DNA from: Sacculina carcini
Lineage: Eukaryota; Arthropoda; Thecostraca; Sacculinidae
Length of the DNA stretch: 64,000 nt
NCBI GenBank assembly: GCA_916048095.2
Contig: OU696570.1
Location: forward strand, 7,444,928 to 7,508,927
Reading direction: 5' to 3'
The translations under genes were made by a program, and so were the position numbers. Each line of letters begins with the position of its first letter. Position 1 is the first letter of the stretch. This document shows, one piece after another, positions 1 through 10,523 of this stretch. The notes below the pieces were generated by a model. It made no database searches, was not told where the DNA came from, and was given only the letters and a program-made list of their open reading frames with translations.

Positions 1-308
1 TCAAATGGGAATACGGAATAGGAGATGCAATTAATTAAAAGCAATAGGGGATTTAATAAGAGTAGGATGTGAGTATATGATAAGAGAGGTATGTCCCTGG
101 AGAGTCGTTGACAAATACTTCACTTGAAACGCCGCTACACAAGTGAATAGACTCAGTTTGATACTATAACAATAATTCATGCAGGCCAATTTTTCAGCTA
201 CTGAACTGAATTCAATTTACTGACTGAAGTAGGCAAATTATAGTATACAATCATTGAAAATTAATTGATGAACGAATTGATATTAATAAGCGTTTTATTA
301 TATGTATT

Positions 309-803
309 CTAATAATTTATTAGTCTAACGCTAACAAAAGAGCTAGTTGCCAATTGGTGTGAACACATTTCTAATTGGCAACTTAAATCAGAGCACTTGC
401 AGTCGTTGATGAGTGTTATATCGTCGTGTTTTCGTATGTAGGCTGCTACAGCGTATTTTCTAGTCGTATCATCTCTGTTGCCGTTATGGATGATACACCA
501 GCTGAGAGACAATGGATAATTGGTGAGATGTGATCTGTTGTGTTCGAACATGACTCCGTTCAGCTTTGAGTTAACATGATTCTGTACACATATTTCTAAC
601 TGGTTGTCGTGCTTCATAAATTGTATAAATGACATTTTTCTAACCTTTTTTATAAATAACCTTGTGATTTTGCCATGTAGGAGCATGTGAAGCAACTGGA
701 GTCGCATGCCTGCCGCTCTTTGGGATGAGCGAATATTCATTAGTGGGCGAACCGTTTCAAAGAAAATGCGCACTTTGTATGCGAGACCCGTTGTCCTGAG
801 CAA
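309..803 (-). other. unrecognised 164-codon open frame
   Basis: This minus-strand open frame is not low-complexity. It has a Cys-rich C-terminal part with a CKCSDLSC cluster and a basic middle. I do not recognise a family. It is long for chance in DNA this AT-rich, so it may be a remnant of a transposon protein or an exon of an unseen gene. No flanking signal supports expression. Confidence 0.2.
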
Positions 804-1520
804 AGACCGACACTGTCACTTGTTTGCTTATCGCAAATATGAAAACCTTACATTATATTTGCGTTCGTCTCCATTTTCCTTTTCAGTGTTGCCAGCGTTT
901 CTTAGTGCTGTATATTTTGTATTTTGGGCTACTTTTAGGGATTTCCATTCATTCTCAGGTGATTCACTAAGCTTCTTAGAGATTTTTGGAGGTGTAACTA
1001 GAGATGCGACCTAAAAAAACGACGGTTTTTGTAAAAAAAAAATTTTTTTTAAAAGTCATGCAAAGAATTCAAATTATGGAAATGATATATTTGGGATGTT
1101 AAATGAATTATTTTTTTATCAACACATGAGTTATTCATGCTATTAGTGACCCTATCAAATTGAATTATTATTAAATATGCACAATATAATTGTTATAATA
1201 TGTCTGAAAGCCCTATTATCATTGTTTGCACGGTACTTCTATGTACAGTACACTTTTGCATTCAATTATTGAGTTAATCATTGTCTAAGAAAGCAGGGAT
1301 TTGAGAACCGTTTTTATGTTAAAATCTGAAACTTTTATATAAAAAACAACAGGTGGCATAATTTTTATAATTTGTTACACATTACCTTTTTCCTCCCAGA
1401 AATGAACTACGTTGCTTATAATAACTTTCATCATTTAATTCAGCAGATCAATTATTTGCAAATATAAAAGTGCAAACACTGCAAATATTTACACAAATTC
1501 TACAAATATACACACATACA

Positions 1521-1540
1521 TAGTGTCCCTAAGGACACTA
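1521..1540. repeat. short perfect hairpin
   Basis: The 8-base arms TAGTGTCC and GGACACTA flank a CTAA loop. The function is unknown. Confidence 0.5.
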
Positions 1541-2291
1541 CGAATAAAAGCGGGTCGCATTAATCAGAGTGACAATCCTGACCAGAAAAACGGGCAATAT
1601 TTTCGTGTAGGAAAAAAGACTGAGGAAATATATTTAATGTACAAAAAGGCATTTGAACACAAATAACTACATCAAAGAAACCATCATCCATAAAACCAGT
1701 TCTAAAAACAAGTTAATAATATAAAACCAATTAATTTGGTTCAACATTACTTGATCTGCCGCCAATTATTTTCTAAATCTCTACATCTACGAAAACAGTT
1801 TTTCAAGCAAATTTATTTTGAAAAAAACATGGTTAAAAAAAACAGTATAAATCAAGTGGCTTAACCAGCCGCTTATACCAGCAGGCTACTTGCTTTACAA
1901 AAGGTATTTGAACGCACATCAATCAAATCTATCTTCCATAGAGACTGTTCTAGAAAGCATTGTTTCATTGAAAAAGCGTTAGTTGAAATATACCTTTGTC
2001 AAAAAAAACACTTGACCAACCAATTAACTTGTCTCGTTCTGCTGTCAACATTTTCTGAATCTGTACATTAATAAAACGAAGTTAAAACCAATTTGAAAAA
2101 CATCATTGCATATTTTCATAAATAACGGTTTCTTTAAAAAAAAACACATGATTACTCTATGAATTTGTTTTGTTCTGCTGACAAATTATTTCAAATATCC
2201 ACATCATTAAATCATCTTTAAAACATGGGTTTTCTCAATGAAAAAAACTTAAGCCACCGGACCCGGATGCACTTTCAAATGTTTGAGACTG

Positions 2292-2315
2292 TCAGGAGAC
2301 TGTTCAGTCTCCTGA
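2292..2315. repeat. perfect 11-bp inverted repeat
   Basis: The arms TCAGGAGACTG and CAGTCTCCTGA are separated by TT. The repeat stands alone in AT-rich DNA and has no coding context. Confidence 0.6.
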
Positions 2316-2780
2316 GGTATTTATTGATAATTAATTTTTGTTTTTATACTATTATCAAATTATCTTTGAAATATTACACGTAAAGATGTACAATACGTCA
2401 ACTAAACTCGTTTCTATGTACTAAAATCTCACTTCCGATGACAATTGGGGCTAATTCTAAAAAACATAAAAAGCATAAAAACCCTAAAATAACATGATTT
2501 TTTTATCAAAGAAACGCAACCAAAAAACCTTTTTTTGCATCACTAGGTGTAACTGATCGTTGGCTCTTCTTGATGCTCTCACAAACTCGCCATACACAAC
2601 AAAACATTTTCTGTCGCTGAGCCATAGGATAGCCATAATATGAGCGATCCACTGTTTACATTTTCATACAATGTTGCATTGCATATCCGACCAAAATAGC
2701 TCATAACAAAGTCAAGCTATGGCAAGCTACCCTCTTTTGGCATCTTGACGGTGAAGAAAATGTGTGTGTAATGTGTGAAA

Positions 2781-2781
<1 letters not shown>

Positions 2782-2813
<32 letters not shown>
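2782..2813. repeat. (TG)n microsatellite
   Basis: This TG dinucleotide run truncates the open part of the minus-strand ORF1 remnant next to it, which runs into His-Thr repeats there. Confidence 0.9.
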
Positions 2814-2814
<1 letters not shown>

Positions 2815-2816
<2 letters not shown>

Positions 2817-3667
2817 ACAGCACACGGAAGTCAGCTGCGCGGTTGATTGCAGCTTTAACCTGGCTGTTTTTCCTGCTGACAAACTCGGTGATGTTGTCGT
2901 TGGCAATGTCAGAGCTGACGGATGTGATAGTCAACTTTGGCAGAACTTTACCAGGGCAAGCCGTTTTCAAGTGGCTCACATGTTTGATAGCCTTCAAGGC
3001 GTGACCAACAGTCTTGCTGTCTGGCAATGTCACCTTGACAGCACCACGCTTGGTGGTCGTCATAGCCAGCACTGGTACAGATTGAAGTGCCTCTGACACG
3101 CGCTTGGAATTCACCGTGACTTCATCGGAAGACTTCACAATGATCTCGCGGGATACTGCTTGTGAATATGTGCGCGGTTGCTGCACCGCACACGATGTCG
3201 GAGTTGGCAGGAGAGATGGAGGAGTTGGCATGAGAGATGGCGGCGTAGGAAGAAGCGGAGACGAGGGTTTTGCTTGCAGACCAGTTGAAGCTGCTGCTTG
3301 ATTTCATTGACAGTCTTAGTCAGATCTTGCAGTGACTGATTGTCAGCGGGCTTGTCAAGTGGGCATTCATCGGCTTTAGCGGAGGGTGACAAGTGAAAAC
3401 ACTGTCAAGTCATGCGCGCATCTCGGCTGTGTTCGAGTCGCGAGACAGAGTGCAGCTCTCACAAGTGAAAGCGCATCTTGTCGTGAAGAAATTCATCACG
3501 ACGTATATTGGCAGACGTGAGCATTTCACGTGCGCATATTTGCTGCATTTTGAGCAGCACAGTGCAGAGACAGAGACGGCCGTCTTGCACATGCCACAGC
3601 TGGTGCCGGCAGGAGGGGAGGCAGCACGGGAGAGCTGGAGTCCGGCTGGTTTATTTACCACAGTCAT
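2815..3667 (-). pseudogene. non-LTR retrotransposon ORF1 remnant (PHD finger, coiled coil, gag-like)
   Basis: Read on the minus strand from 3667, the first frame (3667-3410) has a PHD-type Cys/His pattern: CGMC, then CCSKC, then YAHVKC, then a final CESC. A second frame (3392-3300) has a Leu/Gln heptad-like stretch, probably a coiled coil. A third frame (3231 to about 2815) has a gag/RRM-like block ending near LPKLTITSV. This order is known from ORF1 proteins of CR1/Jockey-type LINEs. Frames change at least twice and the 3' side runs into a CA repeat, so the copy is dead. The EN-RT part is absent. The family assignment is an inference. Confidence 0.5.
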
Positions 3668-3838
3668 TACGAGTGCGATAAAATCACCGATCGAGACGAA
3701 TCACAGGCAGACGCGCATACAAACACACACACACACACGCACACGAACGCTCACACAAAAGCACTCTCACACGCAGGAAGGGTCGGGCGGGCAGACGCGC
3801 ATACAAACACACGACCCACGCACGAAGACGCGGTGTTT

Positions 3839-3864
3839 AAACACACACACACACACACACACAC
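3839..3864. repeat. (CA)n microsatellite
   Basis: A pure CA run in a wider CA-rich zone (3720-4085). Confidence 0.9.
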
Positions 3865-4031
3865 TCACACACGAAGGGTCGGACCAGGCACAAAATAGCA
3901 TCTATCCGCGAAATCCTTAAGCACGATCACAACACTGAACACCACGAAAACGCAAATAGCAGGAGCAACACGAAAGCATATCGGCACAGGACATTCTCTC
4001 AAACAAGAGTGAATCTCTCAAACAAGAGAGT

Positions 4032-4050
4032 CACACACACACACTCACAC

Positions 4051-4083
<33 letters not shown>
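4032..4083. repeat. (CA)n microsatellite
   Basis: A long CA run with two single-base interruptions. Just after it lies a GC-richer island (4095-4215) with no recognised product. Confidence 0.9.
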
Positions 4084-4086
<3 letters not shown>

Positions 4087-4586
4087 AAGAACATCGGTCG
4101 TCGAATAATCGAGCGCTCGCGAGAGCCGCGCGAGATGGCCTGGCTCAGAGAGCGGGTCAGCCTGAATGTCGTGCGCGGCAACGCGGCAACCATCACCAGG
4201 TCGCCGAGCTGACTCGCAAATACACCGCGAGCATGTGTGCGTGCTTAATTGTACATTATTATAAAATGAATACGTGATTGTACACACAAACATACATGGT
4301 CCGATGCGGTATGTACATAAACTTATCGTGAAGTCAGAAATGACAAAACAAAGCGAAATGTTAGGTAACTCATACGTGTTTGACTCGCCTGAGCCAACTC
4401 AGCAGCCCAACACACATCCACTGCTAGCTCTGCGAATGCAAACGGGGACAGCAGAGCTAGCATAGCTAACAGATCAAGCTAGTGGCGATAATCAAGTAAA
4501 TTTCCAGTTTGCTTCCATATACAGGTTCGTATGTGCATATACGCATGCGTGTGTGCGGGCATGTGTGTACATATGTGTACACGGGT

Positions 4587-4634
4587 ATGTGTGTATGTGT
4601 GTGTGTATGTGTATGTGTATGTGTGTGTGTGTGT
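4587..4634. repeat. (TG)n microsatellite at a splice acceptor
   Basis: The TG-rich tract ends ten bases before the CAG acceptor of the first visible RASGRF exon. It stands where a polypyrimidine tract would be expected. Confidence 0.85.
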
Positions 4635-4643
4635 TACGGGCAG

Positions 4644-4741
4644 TGCACCAGCGAGCACACAATCACTTCGCTGTCGGCCATGGCTATTGCAGAACAGATG
4701 GCTTATATAGACCATCACATGTTTGCCAGCATCCACAGCGA
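4644..4741 (+). CDS. RASGRF: RASGRF exon a: start of the CDC25/RasGEF catalytic domain
   Basis: RASGRF proteins catalyse GDP release from Ras at the plasma membrane. This exon encodes residues 1-32 of the visible part. The stretch SLSAMAIAEQMAYIDHHMF matches the start of the RASGRF CDC25 domain, where the family has an SALEIAEQLTLLDH-like sequence. The acceptor is GGGCAG before 4644 and the donor GTAAGT follows 4741. The exon ends with GA, and the next exon supplies G, giving Glu (phase 2). The preceding tract is TG-rich. The exon is not part of the 24.7-kb duplication. I could not find the exon before it, which should encode the end of the REM-to-CDC25 linker. Confidence 0.85.
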
Positions 4742-5683
4742 GTAAGTGTGCTCCTGTCTTGTTCCATTGTCTGTTTCTCGTCTGCCATAAAATACCATCA
4801 ATTTGCCTTAACGGCGTTTCCGTGTCTATCACGTCGTTTCTGGATGCCACCAACGATACATGCAATATATTCAATTGTGTTCAGCATTGGAAGGGTTGTT
4901 GTTCGTTCACAATGTGCACCATTCCTCGACTGATTTCAGGGCAGACATTGACAGTAGATAATAAACAATATGCGATCTGATCGAGTATGTGACGTCAAAC
5001 ACACGATGACAGCTAGCAATTGAATCGAGGTTAAGTCACTATCATTGTTAAAAATCACCATGTTTGGGGCAAATATTTCGCGATTGTGTCAAACGCCATA
5101 TAATGCTTGTTGTCAATTCTAATGAGAATAGATGTTTAGGCTGTAAAAGCGGACATTCCATAAATACAGTGATACAGACCTCGGTTTAACCGAAAATATT
5201 GTCAGATGGCCTACCGTTCAATAGTGTTTTCTGAAGTGTCATGGGAATTGATTCTGGGGAACGAGGGGGGGGGGGGGGGTATATACCGCCGACCAATTGA
5301 CTGGGGGTGAATATACAAAAACCTCGATAATTCTGCTTAGCTCAGTTCATTGATTATATTGTCATCAATATTGACATAACAAAAATGTAACTATACACAA
5401 GTGTATGTGTAGGCAATTATACTGTCCATTGAGGTATGTGTGCTGTAATTGAATAGGCCTTAAAATAATTGAGGGTCTCATGCAATTGAACAGCTGAGCC
5501 ATATTTGATCAATAATGCATGGGGACTGCCATTCTCCGAGTCGGCACACAAATCTACGCTTTTGTATAGTGTGTCTGTTAGGCTGGGCTAATAATCAAAC
5601 AAATAGCAAATATCATTTTGTGGTTGAAAGACGGATTGACAAAGGAAAACGGGATATTTAATAATTGGAATATTTGAGAGTGT
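4742..5683. other. intronic sequence before the LTR retrotransposon
   Basis: This is the start of the 14.2-kb intron between exons a and b. It contains a G15 run (5265-5279). Next to that is a fragment (5275-5325) resembling the gggggtatata-type motif also found near 9550 and 36690. I see no coding potential. Confidence 0.5.
5265..5279 (+). repeat. G15 homopolymer
   Basis: Fifteen consecutive G, followed by TATATA. The length may be a sequencing or assembly estimate. Confidence 0.8.
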
Positions 5684-5837
5684 TGTCATAGAAATATGTA
5701 TAAAAAACCCTTTGCACTAGGCTTTATTCGATGTAAATTTCAGGAACGATCAACCATAAACAACGACGCTGCAATAATCATAAACAACGCACATAATACC
5801 ATAACGATGCCAATTATTTAAATAACAAAATACGACA
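5684..5837 (-). repeat. 3' LTR (154 bp)
   Basis: It matches 8936-9089 along its length with a few differences, for example in the segment after CATAACG. TG...CA ends are present on the minus strand. Because the element reads leftwards, this is the 3' LTR. Confidence 0.85.
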
Positions 5838-6015
5838 ACCTCCTCTCGTAGAAAAAGACAACGTGTCCTTATCGAGTTAACCAAGACACAAACACAAATA
5901 CTGTACAGCGAAACAGAGAGTTGTTAAAATTACACTTAAAACAAAAACATGAGGGAATGGAGATGGAATAGAAAATGATTACGGGCACTAGTAGCGCTAG
6001 GGCGCTAGTAGGGCG

Positions 6016-6390
6016 CTAGTAGCGATACGTAATCGGGAACTGTTTTTGCCTTCCTGAACGGCTCGAACGGCGGAGTTGTGCCGGACTGTCAGGACGCTGC
6101 TCGTTCGTGGATCTGTCTTGTTCATCATAAACTGACTGCGTCTCACGGTGGGGCGTACTTCCCTCACGAGTACATCGCTCATGTTCCAGTGGAGAATCAC
6201 GAGCAGCGGACGGATCATCATAGCCACCAGATTGAAAAGAAAAGCGAACCGCGGGCGTATTTGCATCATCTGTAGTTATCTGACACTGTGACACTACAGT
6301 ACGCACTTCATCGACAGAAAATGGATGATTTTTCGAAGGTACGAAGTGTAGCATACCTTGAACACCTGGATGAATCAGGTCGTTGTGCAC
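6016..6390 (-). pseudogene. integrase stub: zinc-binding N-terminus fused to C-terminal tail
   Basis: This 124-codon frame begins with the integrase N-terminal pattern (HNDLIHPG, then KNHPFS, then a valine-rich helix and a Cys). It then passes without a break into a charged Ser/Arg/Gln-rich tail. The DD(35)E catalytic core that normally lies between is absent, so an internal deletion joined the two ends in frame. The product could not integrate DNA. It starts just beyond the RNase H segment, offset by frame. Confidence 0.65.
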
Positions 6391-6395
6391 ATTCT

Positions 6396-7004
6396 TCAGG
6401 TCAACACCAGCATATGTGAAGAGGCAGTGCGAGCGAGAGAGAAAGTATCAGCAGCAACATTTTGTTTCCCTGGACGGTAACAGATGTCAAATGTATACGA
6501 CGTAAATTCCAATCGCCACCGTAGGATCTTCTGATTCTTCTCTTTTTCTTTCGTATTCATATCGAACATATATGATACCACTCTTTGGTCTGTAATGATG
6601 GTGAAATGGCGGCAGGCAAGCAAATCTCTCCAACGCCGGACGGATTCAATGATCACATAAGCTTCTGTCTCAACAATGTGATGTCCCAGTTCGGAGCGAT
6701 TTAGCGAGCGTGAAAAGAATGCAACAGGCTTGCCTTTTTGTAACAGTGTAGCAGCGATTGTTTTCTCTGAGGCATCAGTTTCAATTACGAATGGTTCACG
6801 ATCATCAATGGCCATAAGAACGGCATTCAAAATGTCATTTTTCAGAGCATTGATAGCGTCAATGGCTAGTACATTCAAAGGGAATTTAGCATCAATGAGT
6901 GTGTGAGTTTTAGACGAGTAGTTTGGAATCCACTTGAAATAATAGGCGAAGAAAGCGACCGTTCTCTTGAGTAATTTCAGGTTGTTTGGCACTGGCATAT
7001 CCAT
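6396..7004 (-). pseudogene. RT thumb and RNase H region of the LTR element
   Basis: The open frame starts with the RT connection (FFAYYFKWIPNYS). It continues with an RNase H domain: the FVIETDASE segment with the first catalytic Asp, KPVAFFSRSL, ETEAYVIIESV with a catalytic Glu, then ITDQRVV, and ends with the PGKQNVAADTFS segment. In the family the last motif is usually ADALSR-like, so it has drifted here. Frame changes and stops separate it from the RT palm upstream. Confidence 0.8.
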
Positions 7005-7094
7005 CAGTCCTTTCAGTCTTGCCGGTTCCGGTCGCAGCGAGCCATTCTACACAAAATATCCCAGAACGTGTATGGACTTTTGAGACAGTTTGCA

Positions 7095-7845
7095 TTAGGA
7101 CTTGTTGATGACTAGATTATGCTTCTTAGCAGCTTCCATGAAGCGAGACAAGTTCAGATCATGCTCCTCTTGCGTCGTCCCACAGACAATTATATCATCA
7201 AGATATGAAAATGTACATTCAAGACGATTGGTCTTGATGAAAGTTGAAATGGTTCGCTGGAATGATGCCACGGCATTAGTAACCCCCTGCGGAATACGCT
7301 TGAATTGGTACAGATTGTTCCCGGCTTGGAAGGCAGTGTATGGCCGGTCAGATTCCACAATTTCTACTTGGTCGTACGCATGTTTGAGGTCAATTACACT
7401 ATAAATGTTGTATTTGGCGATTTCATTCACGATGTCGTCGATCCGTGGCAGCGGAAAAGCGTCCAATTGGGTGTACTTGTTTATAGTTTGAGAAAAGTCG
7501 ACAACAAGTCTGCGCTTTCGCTCATTTGACACCACAACTACTTATGCTCTCCAAGGAGAATGACTAGGTTCGATGACGTTCTCATTTAGCATTCGCTCAC
7601 ACTCAGCATCTATGAACGTCTTGTCTGCATTGAAGTATCTTCGCGACTTCACAGCTATAGAAGAGCAGGCGGAAGTTTCTGGAACAGATGCACAGGTGCA
7701 AACTTTGCCGGAGCTGCAGCACAGATATTCAATGGAGGTCGGCTGTCACCAAAGTTCAGCGACACTTTCTCATGCATTTGCAAAATTGTCGGCCTAGTAA
7801 GATATCACAACATAGGTCGGGCATAGTTAGAAAAGTGACAGCTCC
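7095..7845 (-). pseudogene. reverse transcriptase palm/fingers of the LTR element
   Basis: The minus-strand frame 7535-7095 holds the RT motifs RLVVDFSQTIN, FPLPRIDDI, YSVIDLKHAYDQ, QFKRIPQGVTNA and the catalytic YLDDIIV box. Just upstream on the same strand the typical SPWRA segment is followed by an in-frame TAA (plus 7542-7544), where the family has a Gln. Further upstream (7545-7845) the frame connecting to protease is degraded. A further stop follows NKS at 7095. It is a recognisable but dead Ty3/gypsy RT. Confidence 0.8.
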
Positions 7846-8889
7846 CTACTTTTCTCCTTCAAAATCCAGGTCACATTTGCACTGTCCTTGGATATTTACA
7901 GCCCATTTTGATGATGCCATATGGACTGTCGAGTTTGCTTTTTGTACATCCAGATGTAGTGTATTGGCCAGTTTGCTGTCAATAAAGTTCTCTGAACTTC
8001 CAGTGTCAAGTAATCCATACAAAGCATGCCCGGAGATAGTGACACATTCTGCTGAAACATTGTTGATAGCACAAATTGATGCGACAGATGAAGCAGATTT
8101 TCTCGCAATTTTGGATCTGCACACCTTGGCAAAGTGCCCAAGTTTACCACAGCTACGACAGATAGATGCTCTAGCTGAGCAAAGTTTCCGATTGTCCTTC
8201 AGATGTCTATCACCGCCACAATTGAAACATATACCGGGGAGAGGCTTGCCAGTGCCAGCACAAATGACAGAACCAGAGTCCCCAGAGTCTGGAATAAAAC
8301 CACTTTCGGAAGTAGCATGACCAGCAGCGGCCGCAGCGCACGTGTCGACTGAAACTGGATGATTATACGACTCGGCTCTTCTTTGTGCTTGTTCTAATGC
8401 TCTGGCTTGTTGAACAGCTTCATCTAGACTGAGTCTCGAGTTTTCCAGGAGCCGCACACGCATATTGGGTGACTTTAGACCCCGGATGAAGGAGTCACGC
8501 ACGAACATATCAAGGTGCTCGGTAGCTGACACAGCTACGAAATTGCAATCACTGGATAACTGCACAAGTGATTGTAGAAAAGTGTCGACGTCTTCGTCTG
8601 TTTGCTGCGTTCTTGTTGATATCAAGTATCGCGCATGTACTTCACTCGGCGTTTTCACGTAGCTTTTATCGAGTGTGGAAATAGCAGAATCATAGTCGCT
8701 ACAAGACTCAATCAGCGCAGACACATTTGTACCGATATGCAAAAACAAAACTTCCAACTTATCTGGTTGGTGACTAGAAATTGTAGAGAGGAAATATTTG
8801 AAACCACGAAACCAGAGTTTCGACTGTGTTCCCGCATTGGGATTGGTAGGTGGTACACCAAATTTTTCAACACGCTGTATTTTATCCAC
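7846..8889 (-). CDS. gag and protease open frame of the LTR element
   Basis: This 347-codon open frame starts 47 bases inside the 5' LTR, with ATG on the minus strand at 8889. An N-terminal gag-like helical region (FRGFKYFLSTI; then a VRDSFIRGL segment) is followed by two zinc knuckles, one atypical (CFNCGGDRHLKDNRKLC) and one canonical (CRSCGKLGHFAKVC). Next comes an aspartic protease start (GLLDTGSSENFID). The frame ends before the protease flap. It is the only undamaged frame in the element. Confidence 0.8.
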   Translation of the reverse strand: MDKIQRVEKFGVPPTNPNAGTQSKLWFRGFKYFLSTISSHQPDKLEVLFLHIGTNVSALIESCSDYDSAISTLDKSYVKTPSEVHARYLISTRTQQTDEDVDTFLQSLVQLSSDCNFVAVSATEHLDMFVRDSFIRGLKSPNMRVRLLENSRLSLDEAVQQARALEQAQRRAESYNHPVSVDTCAAAAAGHATSESGFIPDSGDSGSVICAGTGKPLPGICFNCGGDRHLKDNRKLCSARASICRSCGKLGHFAKVCRSKIARKSASSVASICAINNVSAECVTISGHALYGLLDTGSSENFIDSKLANTLHLDVQKANSTVHMASSKWAVNIQGQCKCDLDFEGEK

Positions 8890-8935
8890 AGTATGTACGA
8901 TTTTACCAGACGAAGAAAATATACATCGAATAAAT

Positions 8936-9089
8936 TGTCATTGAAATATGTAGAAAAAACCCTTTGCACTAGGCTTTATTCGATGTAAATTTCAGGAACG
9001 ATCAACCGTAAACAACGACGCAGCAATAACCATAAACAACGCACATAATACCATAACGCCGTGAATTATATAAATAACAAAATACGACA
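8936..9089 (-). repeat. 5' LTR (154 bp)
   Basis: Direct repeat of 5684-5837, lying upstream of gag on the minus strand. The two LTRs differ at several positions, so the insertion is not recent. Confidence 0.85.
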
Positions 9090-9254
9090 ACTGTCTTAAG
9101 TGAAATACCACCATATTATGCAATGACACAAAATCTAACCTAAACACCTAGAAGCGGTGTGAAAACTCATCTTCAGTATAGGAACCGATACGATTTTTGT
9201 CTAATTCCATATAAGATTGTTTTTGTTATACAATTATTCACGCTGATTATTGTA

Positions 9255-9620
9255 CAACACCTGGGCGTGGATATGTGTCGAGGCATGGGGAGATGACAGT
9301 CATCATGCATTAGTGATTAAGGATGGCTCAGTTGGTCAATTGCATGGGACTCTCAACCATTTTATGCCTAGTCAATTACAACACACATATCTCAATGAAA
9401 AGTATATTGCATATAATTGCATATACACATTTGTCGTATATTGCTACTTTTTACTATGCTTATTTTGATGATAATACACCTAATTAAGTGAATTCAGCAT
9501 AATTTTCTGGGGGTAAAATTGCATATTCATACCCTCAGCCAATTTGTCGGGGGTATATATATATATATATATATATATACCGCTCATACCCCCAGGATCT
9601 ACGCCCATGCCCACGCCCAC
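9255..9620 (+). repeat. dispersed repeat, copy 1
   Basis: Blocks such as GATATGTGYCGAGGC, GTTGGTCAATTGCAT, CAACACACATA and GGATCTACGCCCATG occur in the same order here and at 36430-36730 (and its duplicate). The TGGCTCAGTTGG segment at 9325 fits a Pol III A box, hinting at a tRNA-derived SINE. I found no B box, so the class is uncertain. Confidence 0.5.
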
Positions 9621-9720
9621 GCCCAGTCTATAAGAGTAGAAATATAAAAAACTGATGAAACAGAAGCGCACGTAAGAGAGGCACGTGCATTCAGGCGTAT
9701 ATACGACACACGCGACACAC

Positions 9721-9755
9721 CGAGCCACCGAGCCACCGAGCCACCGAGCCACCGA
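9721..9755 (+). repeat. 8-bp tandem repeat (CGAGCCAC)4
   Basis: Four tandem copies of CGAGCCAC plus a partial one. Its GC content is higher than its surroundings. Confidence 0.8.
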
Positions 9756-10331
9756 ACGTTTCCATACTTCACCACATATTGCGTAAAATTGCGTGTGTGT
9801 GTGTGCCTGTGCAACACCACCTAGATACAGGCAACGCCAACTAGATACAGGCCCTTTCACGAAAGTATGACGTCATCGATTGCGGTCGCTTCACTCTTAC
9901 GGGCGATACGCGTTGTTATTAGAAATTGTGCTTAGTGCGGATGTTTGACTTGCATTCCGGCTCAATTAAGTTTGAAAATCATGTTACCAACATAAGAAGC
10001 TTAAAATACAATTGCAAATAGAATAACTGAATATATTATAAGCCCACACAGGCATAAAACAGTAAAAACGCAAACATGCAACGACCATACACGATACAAT
10101 GCGGAACGTTTTCGCTTCCATTGTTTCTAATTTATCGTAGATGAATTTGTCACAACAATTATTGTTCAGAAGGACATTTACAGCGGTGCACACAATTTTT
10201 CTGCAATTAATTGTAAATTACGATGTTGAGAACAGTACAAGTAAACACGCATAACACCGCAATCACTCAGTTTTTCTAGTGCATGAAACCCATCATCGCT
10301 CTGGTTTCCAATAATACACAATTTATCATAC

Positions 10332-10523
10332 TTAATATACTTCTGCACAGTGAAAATCAAAGCAAAACAATATTATCAACATATAAATATTACGCCAATA
10401 TTCGGCGACCAATTTCTCTCGAATACGAAATTTTTTCGGATGACATGGTTTTACTTCGCGCAGCCAAAATGTTTTACATGAATGACAATCCTGTTTTTGA
10501 GAAAATACAACAATAACCCGCAA
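10332..10523 (-). pseudogene. P-like transposase C-terminal fragment in element A
   Basis: This 63-codon frame contains QDCHSCKTFWLREVK and KFRIREKL. It aligns with the CDSCKNILAARSE and FSYLREIG segments of element B. The CxxC pair is a feature of the C-terminal part of P/THAP9-type transposases. The rest of the protein is broken. Confidence 0.5.

Larger units (their letters stand above)
1..2700. other. AT-rich non-coding stretch upstream of the first visible RASGRF exon
   Basis: I recognise no gene here. The sequence is AT-rich, with long A and T runs. Between about 1600 and 2260 there are loosely similar blocks, each with a CTGCYGNCAA-like core near 1756, 2039 and 2176, suggesting a degenerate local repeat. 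Two short perfect hairpins are listed separately. It is probably an intron of the RASGRF gene or flanking DNA; the REM, DH and PH exons expected upstream of the catalytic domain are not visible. Confidence 0.5.
5684..9089 (-). mobile_element. Ty3/gypsy-like LTR retrotransposon, defective, minus strand
   Basis: Two near-identical 154-bp direct repeats bound the element (plus-strand TGTCAT...ACGACA). Read on the minus strand, the order is gag, protease, RT, RNase H and an integrase stub, which is the Ty3/gypsy order. A purine-rich tract (GAGAGGAGG on the minus strand) sits directly against the 3' LTR, as expected of a PPT, and fixes the LTR edge. Flanks AGTGT and ACTGT could be an imperfect 5-bp target-site duplication. 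I saw no clear primer-binding site. At 3.4 kb it is short, because the integrase core is missing. Stops and frame changes disable pol. Confidence 0.85.
9090..9831. other. intronic sequence with dispersed repeat and satellite fragments
   Basis: It holds a dispersed repeat (9255-9620, related to 36430-36730), a TA run (about 9558-9580), a GCCCAC-type hexamer cluster near 9605-9625 and the 8-bp satellite below. I see no gene. Confidence 0.5.

Noticed and set aside
2701..3231. Complete small gene on the minus strand
   Set aside because: Its C-terminus is a His-Thr run from the TG microsatellite, and neighbouring frames carry the PHD and coiled-coil parts of the same ORF1; it is a broken LINE remnant.
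4009..4212. Additional RASGRF exon in the GC-rich island after the CA repeat
   Set aside because: The Arg-rich translation does not match the REM-to-CDC25 linker I would expect, and no phase-compatible donor into exon a was evident.
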